Source: Branchiostoma floridae
Taxonomy: Eukaryota > Chordata > Leptocardii > Amphioxiformes > Branchiostomatidae
Length of the DNA: 64,000 bases
Direction of reading: 5' to 3'
NCBI RefSeq assembly: GCF_000003815.2
Contig: NC_049979.1
Span: forward strand, 22,163,602-22,227,601
This document shows positions 53,801 through 55,010 of the stretch, piece by piece (position 1 is the first letter of the stretch; the number at the start of each line of letters is the position of its first letter). Below the pieces are notes generated by a model. That model saw only the letters and a program-made list of their open reading frames with translations, ran no database searches and was not told where the DNA came from. Made by a program: the position numbers and the translations under genes.

Positions 53801-54763
53801 CTTAACTACGCTTCATTATACATGTTGGAAATACATATGGCATTGTTTGGTTGGTTTGCATAGGGGGACTACACAGTTACTTCAAACCATAAAAAATCAC
53901 CCCCATATGCTAACCTGTTCTGTCAAGTGCCATCAAACACCTTTAGAAGAAATTTTATACAACTAGTCTGCAAATAGACCCCCCTCTGAAAAGAGCCCTT
54001 GGATTGGTCCTGTAGCCTCAAAACAGCCATCTGGCAATGATTCATGTCCAGACCTACTTTATTGTCCCAGGGGCCTTCATCACTTTGACCTGCTCATGCG
54101 AGGTTGGATCCATGAACAGGCTTATCGATAGTGGGAGGAAGAGTAGTTTCCTCCTCTCTACAATCTTGTGAAACATCCCTAACTTGACCTGCCTTCTGGT
54201 ATCATACATAAGGTTTTGGCAAGGAAGTTGTGGGGACATCATTTACATAAAAAACAGCATTCAATATACAAATATAAGCAAATATAAGCAACAATAACTA
54301 TTGGATTTCTAATCAAATTTTGAAACAGGGCGAAATATACGGTATATTTTTAACGACGTGGTTATGCATAATAATTTGTTTACTACAACGCCATTTACTA
54401 CCAAGGGCTGTTACGATTACTCACCAGACTTCGCAAACATAGTTTACATCATAGAGAAATTGAATGTGATACCAGGGCATGCAAGAATTACTATTCTATA
54501 ACACAAACAACATGATATGACGTTAACGTTACGTATGTTTTTTCCTGACCAGAGTCTATGTCGCTTGAGGTATGCAATCGGGCCATTCGGCGTCGAAATT
54601 TTCACGTTTGGCCCTTTTTCGAAACATTCTAACAGTAACTTAAGAAGCGAAGCTCTTGAATTTAGTTGGATATGTCATCAAACAAGTAGATATATCCCAG
54701 ACTAACCTGAACGATTATGGAAACGTTGCAACCTTCCAGATTTCCTGCGATTTTGGCCGCCAT
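8695..54763 (-). CDS. UBR2: E3 ubiquitin-protein ligase, UBR1/UBR2 family (whole gene, about 54 exons)
   Basis: This N-recognin ligase binds destabilising N-terminal residues and adds ubiquitin in the Arg/N-degron pathway, mainly in the cytosol and nucleus (family knowledge). The spliced reading frame was traced through 53 exons with matching phases, apart from one missing exon and one phase problem. It gives about 1,760 residues. Domains in order: UBR box (about 105-175, with CGDVEAWK), ClpS-like N-domain (about 224-270, with [11 protein letters not shown]), helical region, basic helix (about 1000-1085), RING-H2 (about 1112-1217; CILC, CGHVMH, CPLC) and a cysteine-rich C-terminal cap (about 1650 to the end, finishing EWQHL). 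Wording such as [14 protein letters not shown] and CSQSYCCQT is closer to human UBR2 than UBR1 as I remember them, so this is probably the single pre-duplication orthologue. UBR3 and other UBR proteins fit less well. Oddities are the duplicated exon 28, two GC-AG introns, a one-base frameshift in exon 52 and a missing UBR-box exon. Confidence 0.95.
9444..9545 (-). CDS. UBR2: UBR exon 53
   Basis: Reads [20 protein letters not shown] and then [13 protein letters not shown], matching [33 protein letters not shown] in two blocks. Phase 2 in and out. Confidence 0.98.
9641..9755 (+). repeat. 5S rRNA-derived sequence (pseudogene or SINE head)
   Basis: Contains ACACCCGATC, TGATCTCGGAA-TTAAGCA and TCAGTACTTGGATGGGAGAC, in 5S rRNA order, including the internal promoter (A-box and C-box region). 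Changes at conserved positions and the lack of a clean 5S end suggest a decayed copy or 5S-derived SINE. Lies in UBR intron 52. Confidence 0.85.
9871..10474 (-). repeat. Minisatellite, 40-bp unit (34- and 23-bp variants), derived from UBR exon 52
   Basis: Read on the minus strand, full units contain TGTGGGGCTGGGGTGGGG followed by ATATTCCTCAGGTGGGT. Translated, a unit gives [12 protein letters not shown], the conserved end of exon 52, followed by its splice donor CAG/GTGGGT. At least 12 donor copies are visible. The 34- and 23-bp units lack inner blocks. The array continues into the gap at 10475-10635. Confidence 0.93.
10475..10635. other. Assembly gap (161 N) inside the minisatellite
   Basis: The array is on the left and its probable founder sequence (the end of UBR exon 52) on the right. 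The true array length is therefore unknown. Reading frames that seem to cross this region are artefacts of N. Confidence 0.95.
10636..10804 (-). CDS. UBR2: UBR exon 52 (C-terminal cap; frameshifted, runs into gap)
   Basis: Starts [20 protein letters not shown] and continues [14 protein letters not shown], very close to the UBR2 cap. After the GD codons, two bases (10694-10695) break the frame. The expected text [19 protein letters not shown] then continues in another frame up to the N gap. One missing base would restore family spacing, so I suspect a read error, not a dead gene. The exon end is continuous with the minisatellite, and its donor lies at the gap edge. Confidence 0.9.
10694..10695 (-). 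other. UBR2: Apparent one-base frameshift in UBR exon 52
   Basis: On the minus strand the bases GAC-CT-GTG lack one nucleotide relative to the G-x-x-V-G-A-C spacing of the family. All other exons are intact, which favours a sequence or assembly error close to the gap. Confidence 0.75.
11312..11389 (-). CDS. UBR2: UBR exon 51
   Basis: Reads [20 protein letters not shown], matching YPRESNKLINLPEDYSSLIN. Donor CAC/GTATGT, phase 2. Confidence 0.96.
11815..11877 (-). CDS. UBR2: UBR exon 50
   Basis: Twenty codons reading [20 protein letters not shown], at the SWCRNSEVKRYLEGE position. Donor CAA/GTAAGT, phase 2. Confidence 0.92.
12017..12220. mobile_element. 204-bp MITE with CTGTAAATRC termini and TA target site
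   Basis: Ends CTGTAAATGC and GTATTTACAG are inverted repeats flanked by TA. The interior is unusually CpG-rich for the intron (CCGCGGCGG, CGCGGTTTTCGCGGCG), suggesting a foreign origin. Lies between UBR exons 49 and 50. Confidence 0.75.
13135..13258 (-). CDS. UBR2: UBR exon 49
   Basis: Forty codons including [20 protein letters not shown], matching FEHLCSYLSLPNNLICLFQ. Donor CACAG/GTGGGT, phase 2. Confidence 0.96.
13560..13693 (-). CDS. UBR2: UBR exon 48
   Basis: Reads [20 protein letters not shown] then [15 protein letters not shown], matching [35 protein letters not shown] in two blocks. Donor ACAGG/GTAACA, phase 1. Confidence 0.97.
13878..13956 (-). CDS. UBR2: UBR exon 47
   Basis: Twenty-five codons reading [20 protein letters not shown]. 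Aligned by order with the acidic, variable stretch before the SGWHLW region. Donor GCAGG/GTTAGT, phase 2. Confidence 0.88.
14414..14573 (-). CDS. UBR2: UBR exon 46
   Basis: Starts [15 protein letters not shown] and includes [20 protein letters not shown], matching HIFHLVTMAHIIQILLTSC. Donor GCAG/GTGAGG, phase 1. Confidence 0.96.
14995..15062 (-). CDS. UBR2: UBR exon 45
   Basis: Reads [20 protein letters not shown], matching LPCILDIDMFHLL. Donor CTG/GTCAGT, phase 0. Confidence 0.95.
15205..15420 (-). repeat. SINE family A, body fragment
   Basis: Minus strand carries TTTTGGGAAAGGCATTTTAC, TATCCTCACTCCACCTAG and GGTACCTGACTTTGGTTAAG, the 3' body of the family seen at 31588. No head is recognised. 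Confidence 0.5.
15547..15643 (-). CDS. UBR2: UBR exon 44
   Basis: Reads [20 protein letters not shown] and ends ALRLLS, matching DDCLRSLTRFAAAHW. Donor TCAG/GTATTT, phase 1. Confidence 0.93.
15946..16119. mobile_element. 174-bp Tc1/mariner- or pogo-like MITE
   Basis: Ends CAGTAGAAGCCGCTTA and, inverted, CAGTAGAAGCCAGTTA, with TA on both sides. CAGT-x-GAA-x-C ends and TA target sites are typical of pogo/Tigger-type elements. Lies between UBR exons 43 and 44. Confidence 0.8.
16245..16300 (-). CDS. UBR2: UBR exon 43
   Basis: Eighteen codons reading [18 protein letters not shown], matching ILSDEDKPLFGPLPCR. Phase 1 in, 0 out. Confidence 0.95.
16475..16562 (-). CDS. UBR2: UBR exon 42
   Basis: Reads [20 protein letters not shown] followed by TCAYTIRTL, matching VGLKVHPNEEDPRVPIMCWG. 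Donor CTAG/GTACAC, phase 1. Confidence 0.96.
16900..17194. mobile_element. About 295-bp element with AGCCCCTSTCACA termini, copy 1
   Basis: Left end AGCCCCTCTCACACATTAAG; the right end is its inverse with a few changes (TGTGACAGAGGCT). The inner CATTAAGGACCTTCCCA recurs in the copy at 23488. Boundaries are good to a few bases. Lies between UBR exons 41 and 42. Confidence 0.65.
17851..17917 (-). CDS. UBR2: UBR exon 41
   Basis: Twenty-two codons reading [20 protein letters not shown], matching IPYSESIKEMLTTFGTAT. Donor ACG/GTAACA, phase 0. Confidence 0.95.
18447..18555 (-). CDS. UBR2: UBR exon 40
   Basis: Reads [16 protein letters not shown] and ends EYMTET. This linker varies in the family; phases (1 in, 2 out) and signals fit. 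Donor ACTGG/GTGGGT. Confidence 0.9.
18591..18765 (+). repeat. tRNA-derived SINE, family A
   Basis: The head reads GGTGGTCGTGTGGTCATGG and then GGTTCTGGGTTAAAAGCCCT, a tRNA-like A-box and B-box pair. The body CCTTGGGAAAGGTGCCTACA and TTTCCTCACTCAACTCAGGC is shared with the copy at 31588. Confidence 0.7.
18770..18860 (-). repeat. tRNA-derived SINE head, family B
   Basis: Minus strand reads AGTCTAGTAGTTAGCTACTC and GTAAGTTTGAATCCAAGC, tRNA-like A and B boxes. The related copy at 37320 has AGTCCAGTGGTTAGCTACC. It converges with the family A element next to it. Confidence 0.6.
18934..19049 (-). CDS. UBR2: UBR exon 39
   Basis: Thirty-eight codons including [20 protein letters not shown] and an acidic [10 protein letters not shown] tail. 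Corresponds to the LTQWIRTISQQI region after the RING. The donor TTCAG/GTTGGA is weak. Confidence 0.88.
19416..19580 (-). CDS. UBR2: UBR exon 38 (RING end)
   Basis: Starts [18 protein letters not shown] and contains [24 protein letters not shown] is the last zinc pair of the RING-H2. Donor ACAG/GTAGGC, phase 2. Confidence 0.98.
19867..19960 (-). CDS. UBR2: UBR exon 37 (RING middle)
   Basis: Reads [14 protein letters not shown] and [13 protein letters not shown]. The Cys-x-His-x2-His zinc ligands are intact (CGHVMH). Donor AGAG/GTGAGA, phase 2. Confidence 0.98.
20227..20707 (+). mobile_element. 481-bp non-autonomous element (CAGCCTTGTCA termini), copy 1
   Basis: Inverted termini CAGCCTTGTCAAAAC and GTTTGTGACAAGGCTG, flanked by a 5-bp duplication ACATA (20222-20226, 20708-20712). 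The interior has runs of C and a GCGGCGATTTTAGCCGCC hairpin near the left end. It lies in the intron between UBR exons 36 and 37. The superfamily is uncertain. Confidence 0.88.
21002..21048 (-). CDS. UBR2: UBR exon 36
   Basis: Fifteen codons reading [15 protein letters not shown], matching STVLSKNRSKFIQDP inside the RING insertion. Phase 2 in, 1 out. Confidence 0.95.
21824..21982 (-). CDS. UBR2: UBR exon 35 (RING start)
   Basis: Includes [20 protein letters not shown], the first CxxC of the RING-H2 domain, almost identical to TCILCQEEQEV of both human paralogues. Donor AGAG/GTCGGT, phase 2. Confidence 0.98.
22421..22674 (-). CDS. UBR2: UBR exon 34 (basic helix)
   Basis: The longest coding exon, 84 codons. 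Contains [20 protein letters not shown] then [10 protein letters not shown], matching KAERKRKAEIARLRREKIMAQMSEMQ. This long charged helix precedes the RING and helps hold the E2 enzyme in the family. Donor AAG/GTCAGT, phase 2. Confidence 0.97.
22849..22940 (-). CDS. UBR2: UBR exon 33
   Basis: Reads [20 protein letters not shown] and ends LLTWVID, matching the SPSILAMLETLQNAP and MIRWIL region. The acceptor (GTGACAG/GGGGCT) has no pyrimidine tract and resembles the terminus of an element found elsewhere in the gene. Confidence 0.92.
23141..23237 (-). CDS. UBR2: UBR exon 32
   Basis: Reads [17 protein letters not shown], matching VLHLIGMALQEEKQHLE. The acceptor is AAAG rather than the usual CAG. 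Donor GAAG/GTAAAC, phase 1. Confidence 0.95.
23488..23777. mobile_element. About 290-bp element with AGCCCCTSTCACA termini, copy 2
   Basis: Left end TGTCACACATTAAAGACC and right end TGTGTGACAGGGGCTTA. Same orientation and layout as the copy at 16900. It ends only 27 bases from the donor of UBR exon 31. Confidence 0.65.
23804..23958 (-). CDS. UBR2: UBR exon 31
   Basis: Starts [20 protein letters not shown], after the proline run typical of the family (LPPPVLPPF), and ends SWTEAMVHR. Donor AGG/GTGGGT, phase 0. An inverted-repeat element ends just downstream in the intron. Confidence 0.95.
24243..24291 (-). CDS. UBR2: UBR exon 30
   Basis: Sixteen codons reading [16 protein letters not shown], a basic linker like AEEAQRKLKRQNREDT. 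Acceptor CTACAG, donor ACTG/GTAAAT, phase 1. Confidence 0.92.
24680..24782 (-). CDS. UBR2: UBR exon 29 (GC donor)
   Basis: Thirty-four codons including [15 protein letters not shown] and [12 protein letters not shown]. The donor TCCAAG/GCAAGG is a GC site giving QSK-SEEAQ, the same spacing as QSKAEEAQ in UBR2. A weak GT site nine bases on (ATT/GTATAA) would add three residues in frame. Confidence 0.95.
25391..25443 (-). CDS. UBR2: UBR exon 28b (alternative version, downstream)
   Basis: A 53-bp exon reading [17 protein letters not shown] plus a split Lys. It aligns to the same protein segment as exon 28a and shares 7 of 17 whole residues with it. Acceptor TTTTTCAG, donor CAA/GTAAGTAAAG. It has kept an open frame and both splice sites, so it looks functional. 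Confidence 0.92.
25481..25533 (-). CDS. UBR2: UBR exon 28a (alternative version, upstream)
   Basis: A 53-bp exon reading [17 protein letters not shown] plus a split Lys, aligned to ENKETGMESVIEAVAHFK of human UBR2. Acceptor TTTCAG, donor CAA/GTAAGTAAAC. Exon 28b, 37 bases downstream, has the same length, phases and signals. Joining both would shift the frame. Confidence 0.95.
25966..26090 (-). CDS. UBR2: UBR exon 27
   Basis: Reads [14 protein letters not shown] and then [20 protein letters not shown], an excellent match to ERFSPGVGQV and IHQLSIKPMAHSELVKSLPE. Donor AAC/GTAAGC, phase 0. Confidence 0.98.
26455..26518 (-). CDS. UBR2: UBR exon 26
   Basis: Twenty-one codons reading [20 protein letters not shown], like NNTLIEEMLYLIIMLV. 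Donor ACTG/GTGAGT, phase 1. Confidence 0.95.
26918..26951 (-). CDS. UBR2: UBR exon 25 (34-bp exon)
   Basis: A tiny exon reading [11 protein letters not shown], with acceptor CTTAG and donor GAT/GTGAGT. The phases agree with exons 24 and 26. No family similarity supports it; the splice signals and phase do. Confidence 0.6.
27558..27605 (-). CDS. UBR2: UBR exon 24 (short, poorly conserved)
   Basis: Fifteen codons reading [15 protein letters not shown] between CTAG and AG/GTAACC. Phases fit both sides (2 in, 2 out). It corresponds to a loop that differs between UBR1 and UBR2, so similarity alone would not find it. Confidence 0.65.
28283..28359 (-). CDS. UBR2: UBR exon 23
   Basis: Contains [16 protein letters not shown], matching MDPNHFLMIMLSRFEL. 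I end it at ATTGA/GTATGT because this leaves phase 2, needed by exon 24. The alternative TAT/GTGAAA gives a stop in exon 24. Confidence 0.9.
28785..28850 (-). CDS. UBR2: UBR exon 22 (GC donor)
   Basis: Twenty-two codons reading [18 protein letters not shown] and ending MLQ, nearly the UBR2 text. The donor is CTGCAG/GCAAGT, a GC splice site with otherwise perfect consensus; no GT site nearby fits. Confidence 0.95.
29011..29231 (+). repeat. 26-bp minisatellite, degenerate left part
   Basis: Irregular copies of CCATCCCTGTCCCTGGTACTGAAGAA-type units (26 bp) with many changes. It adjoins the 1.07-kb element, with the cleaner part of the same array on the other side. Confidence 0.8.
29232..30296. 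mobile_element. About 1.07-kb element inserted in the 26-bp minisatellite
   Basis: It interrupts the tandem array in the intron between UBR exons 21 and 22. The ends are imperfect inverted repeats of about 45 bases (TAATCTCCAAGCAGATCC and, inverted, TAATCTCGAACCAGATCC, then ACGGTGC and ATAGTATCAAA). The interior is richer in GC and CpG than the intron. Its short reading frames resemble nothing I know. Confidence 0.7.
30297..30745 (+). repeat. 26-bp minisatellite, main array
   Basis: About 17 units of CCATCCCTGT + CCCTAGTACT + GAAGAA with small variations and a few short units. It ends 58 bases before the donor of UBR exon 21. Confidence 0.9.
30803..30913 (-). CDS. UBR2: UBR exon 21
   Basis: Thirty-seven codons including [20 protein letters not shown], matching EHPLRCLVLCAQVHAGMWRR. 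Acceptor GCCAG at 30914 gives phase 0. The 26-bp minisatellite starts just 58 bases beyond the donor. Confidence 0.96.
31115..31451. mobile_element. 337-bp inverted-repeat element, TCAAC target duplication
   Basis: Ends are CAGGGTTGGACA and, inverted, CAGGATTGGACA. Inside, both halves carry CACTTGCC and GGGCAAGT blocks. A 5-bp duplication TCAAC (31110-31114, 31452-31456) flanks it. It lies in the intron between UBR exons 20 and 21. Confidence 0.75.
31588..31800 (+). repeat. tRNA-derived SINE, family A
   Basis: Same head and body as at 18591: AGTTCTGGGTGGGAATCCCT, then TCCTTGGGAAAGGTGCTTTA and CCTCACTTTACTCAGGTGAC. Lies between UBR exons 20 and 21. Confidence 0.7.
32058..32122 (-). CDS. UBR2: UBR exon 20
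   Basis: Reads [20 protein letters not shown]. Placed by order and phase (1 in, 0 out) in the LLAGLHVLLSK region, which varies between family members. Confidence 0.85.
32709..32795 (-). CDS. UBR2: UBR exon 19
   Basis: Includes [17 protein letters not shown], matching VSQEKVSIHLPVSRLLA. Two bases complete a codon begun in the previous exon, which does not agree with the strong exon 18 donor. Donor GCAG/GTAGGC, phase 1. Confidence 0.92.
33494..33586 (-). CDS. UBR2: UBR exon 18
   Basis: Reads [17 protein letters not shown], like EKVLIEAYKKCLAVLMQ. The best donor is GAG/GTAAGG, phase 0. Exon 19 needs phase 1, so either a short exon is missing between them or a weaker donor upstream (AGAT/GTGCAA) is used. 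Confidence 0.8.
33895..34166 (+). repeat. 26-bp minisatellite, second locus
   Basis: The same unit family (CTATCCCTGTCCCTGGTACT + GAAAAA) in a different UBR intron, between exons 17 and 18. Four consecutive units are shortened to 16 bp (CTATCCCTGTCCCTGAAAAA-type). Confidence 0.9.
34443..34571 (-). CDS. UBR2: UBR exon 17
   Basis: Forty-three codons. Contains [17 protein letters not shown], one of the most conserved stretches of UBR1/UBR2, and ends GWCATD. Phase 0 at both ends. Confidence 0.98.
35075..35174 (-). CDS. UBR2: UBR exon 16
   Basis: Reads [19 protein letters not shown] and ends LLTSMQ, matching YVLISKPTEWSDELRQKFL and LLKCMQ. Phase 2 in, phase 0 out. Confidence 0.96.
35526..35680 (-). 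CDS. UBR2: UBR exon 15
   Basis: Starts [20 protein letters not shown] and ends at FPLLDL plus a split Lys codon. Matches the ARMLITEENLMSIIIKTFMD helix pair of UBR2. Donor CAA/GTAAGC, phase 2. Confidence 0.95.
35838..36172. mobile_element. 335-bp MITE related to the one at 5715
   Basis: Termini of 32 bases are perfect inverted copies starting GGCCACAGCAAG and ending ATGGATGACATC. Flanked by ATA on both sides (35835-35837, 36173-36175). It shares GGCC ends and the inner ATGGATGACATCC block with the 5715 element, but the middle of the terminal repeat differs. It lies in the intron between UBR exons 14 and 15. Confidence 0.85.
36952..37050 (-). CDS. UBR2: UBR exon 14
   Basis: Thirty-three codons, phase 0 at both ends. 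Includes [19 protein letters not shown], matching DFMEDDHERAVSVTALSVQ. Confidence 0.96.
37320..37467 (-). repeat. tRNA-derived SINE, family B
   Basis: Minus strand head AGTCCAGTGGTTAGCTACCT with GGGAGTTGGAATCCTGGGGC as B-box. Lies between UBR exons 13 and 14. Confidence 0.6.
37518..37569 (-). CDS. UBR2: UBR exon 13
   Basis: Seventeen codons plus one base, reading [17 protein letters not shown], like LLMDLKYKKLFAVRF. Donor AGG/GTGAGA, phase 0. Confidence 0.92.
38131..38167 (-). CDS. UBR2: UBR exon 12 (37-bp exon)
   Basis: A very short exon whose phases (1 in, 2 out) fit both neighbours. It reads [11 protein letters not shown], aligning to the ARSVYHQLFMSS region. Acceptor CCCAG, donor GGCAG/GTGAGC. 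Confidence 0.9.
38731..38835 (-). CDS. UBR2: UBR exon 11
   Basis: Reads [12 protein letters not shown] and later [14 protein letters not shown], matching GLRRILCQ and RLMLSDSKLWK. Acceptor CTGCAG, donor AAGA/GTGAGT, phase 1. Confidence 0.93.
39450..39470. repeat. 21-bp palindromic insert flanked by ATTTTAA
   Basis: A perfect palindrome with AAGGAGGTT and AACCTCCTT arms and one central base. The same 7 bases lie on both sides (39443-39449, 39471-39477). One of three such inserts in the window. Confidence 0.7.
42591..42714 (-). CDS. UBR2: UBR exon 10
   Basis: Contains [20 protein letters not shown] and then LNWLGQVV, matching KPLKVQVMHSSIVAHQNF in human UBR2. Donor TCAG/GTAAGG, phase 1. Confidence 0.95.
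43982..44196 (-). repeat. tRNA-derived SINE, family C
   Basis: Minus strand head CCTGGTGGTGTAAGGGGTAA (A-box) and GATGGTTCGATCCCAGGGTT (perfect B-box). The body (CATTTTGGATGGTGACGTAC, CATGTAAAAGAGCCCAACAC) recurs at 46196. Between UBR exons 9 and 10. Confidence 0.75.
44288..44350 (-). CDS. UBR2: UBR exon 9
   Basis: Twenty-one codons starting GRSSVRYGN, like the GRRSVRYGD stretch after the ClpS-like domain. Phase 0 at both ends. Confidence 0.93.
44729..44806 (-). CDS. UBR2: UBR exon 8 (ClpS-like N-domain, second half)
   Basis: Twenty-six codons, phase 0 at both ends. Reads [16 protein letters not shown]... and ends FATVVDRE, matching the second half of the ClpS-like domain. Confidence 0.95.
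45231..45291 (-). CDS. UBR2: UBR exon 7 (ClpS-like N-domain, first half)
   Basis: Reads [20 protein letters not shown]. The LFNDExHTYEQ motif is the signature of the ClpS-like domain that binds bulky hydrophobic N-terminal residues. The start at 45291 is chosen because only ATGCAG/T keeps the phase set by exon 6; a nearer CCCAG would not. Confidence 0.95.
45352..45375. repeat. 24-bp perfect palindrome
   Basis: AAGATTTGACT and AGTCAAATCTT arms around GT. No flanking direct repeat. Lies just upstream of UBR exon 7, in the intron. Confidence 0.5.
46196..46345 (-). repeat. SINE family C, body without head
   Basis: Shares TTGGGCTCTCTAAGTCTAAC, TGCAGAAGTTTGATGC and CATCACCATCCGAAATGAC (plus-strand text) with the 3' body of the element at 43982. 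The tRNA head is missing. Confidence 0.6.
47192..47322 (-). CDS. UBR2: UBR exon 6
   Basis: Codes for the helical linker after the UBR box ([13 protein letters not shown]... and [10 protein letters not shown]), like the YAVEILTWEKE region of UBR2. Acceptor TTTTAG, donor CCTAG/GTCTGT, phase 2. Confidence 0.93.
47848..47955 (-). CDS. UBR2: UBR exon 5 (end of the UBR box)
   Basis: Thirty-six codons, phase 0 at both ends. Reads [19 protein letters not shown] followed by a DPWCDIH segment. This is the glycine-rich, acidic pocket wall and last zinc ligands of the UBR box that binds basic N-terminal residues. Confidence 0.98.
48104..48217 (-). repeat. tRNA-derived SINE, family A, 5' part
   Basis: Read on the minus strand: AAGATGGTGGTCTTGTGGTT, AATCTAAAAGTTCTCAGTAC, then ACTTGGGAAAGATACTTAAC. 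Same order as the 18591 copy. It lies between UBR exons 3 and 5. Confidence 0.65.
50031..50130. other. Assembly gap (100 N), likely hiding UBR exon 4
   Basis: A round 100-N run usually marks a gap of unknown true size. The UBR-box middle exon, with four zinc-binding cysteines and a histidine, must lie between 47955 and 51063. I could not find it in the readable sequence. The right edge of the gap is one base from the end of a transposon copy. Confidence 0.9.
50132..50617 (-). mobile_element. 486-bp non-autonomous element, copy 2 (opposite orientation)
   Basis: The same element as at 20227, inverted, with few differences along its length, so both insertions are fairly recent. Its left end is one base from the N gap, so its target duplication cannot be read. 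It lies in the intron that should contain UBR exon 4. Confidence 0.88.
51063..51203 (-). CDS. UBR2: UBR exon 3 (start of the UBR box)
   Basis: Begins with one base completing an Arg codon, then reads [10 protein letters not shown]... and ends [15 protein letters not shown]. This holds the first zinc-binding cysteines of the UBR box. Donor CAG/GTAGGG, phase 2. The next family segment (the D-C-A-x-D-P-T-C region) is not found before exon 5. Confidence 0.97.
51238..51312 (+). repeat. tRNA-like SINE head
   Basis: Contains AAGGTGGTTAAGGTGCTTGA (A-box) and AGGTTTGAATCCCTAGCGGG (B-box), 42 bases apart, as in a tRNA. The acceptor-stem pairing is poor, so it is a SINE head, not a tRNA gene. Lies between UBR exons 2 and 3. 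Confidence 0.7.
51598..51755 (-). CDS. UBR2: UBR exon 2
   Basis: Reads [10 protein letters not shown]... and includes [11 protein letters not shown], like HLAHYVPKIY near the N-terminus of human UBR2. Donor AAG/GTAGTC, phase 2. The acceptor could be any of the consecutive AAG/CAG/CAG triplets near 51750-51756; all keep the frame. Confidence 0.85.
54707..54763 (-). CDS. UBR2: UBR exon 1 (initiator exon)
   Basis: Nineteen codons begin [11 protein letters not shown] in a strong start context (AAGATGGCGGCC) and end at CAG/GTTAGT, phase 0. The phase matches exon 2, and the length fits the poorly conserved N-terminus of the family. The 3-kb intron separating it from exon 2 makes the link slightly less certain than the others. 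Confidence 0.7.
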
Positions 54764-55010
54764 CTTGAATGGCGAACAAGGTATCCCAGCATGCAGCGCG
54801 ACGTCCGTACGTCCGTTCGTAGGTCCGCGGTGACGATGCTTTTTTTTACCTTCGTCAAAAGGTTGTGTTTTAGGGTGCGAACAGTTTGTTTGTTTGCCTG
54901 TCTGTTTGTGGACAGCATAGCTTGAAAAGTTGTGAATGGATCTTTTGGTATGTTGGAAGTTTTTTTGTGTGCAAAATAAACATGACCAATATAGGCGCCT
55001 TGGTGGTTTT
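54764..55010 (-). promoter_or_regulatory. UBR2: Probable promoter and 5' UTR of the UBR gene
   Basis: The 100 bases upstream of the start codon are locally CpG-rich (ACGTCCGTACGTCCG, GTCCGCGG) in an otherwise AT-rich setting, as for many housekeeping promoters. No TATA box was seen at a sensible distance. The transcription start is unknown. Confidence 0.4.

Noticed and set aside
8695-54763. Assignment to UBR3 or another UBR-box protein
   Set aside because: The ClpS-like domain, the TCILCQE-type RING and the CSQSYCCQ C-terminal cap follow UBR1/UBR2 throughout.
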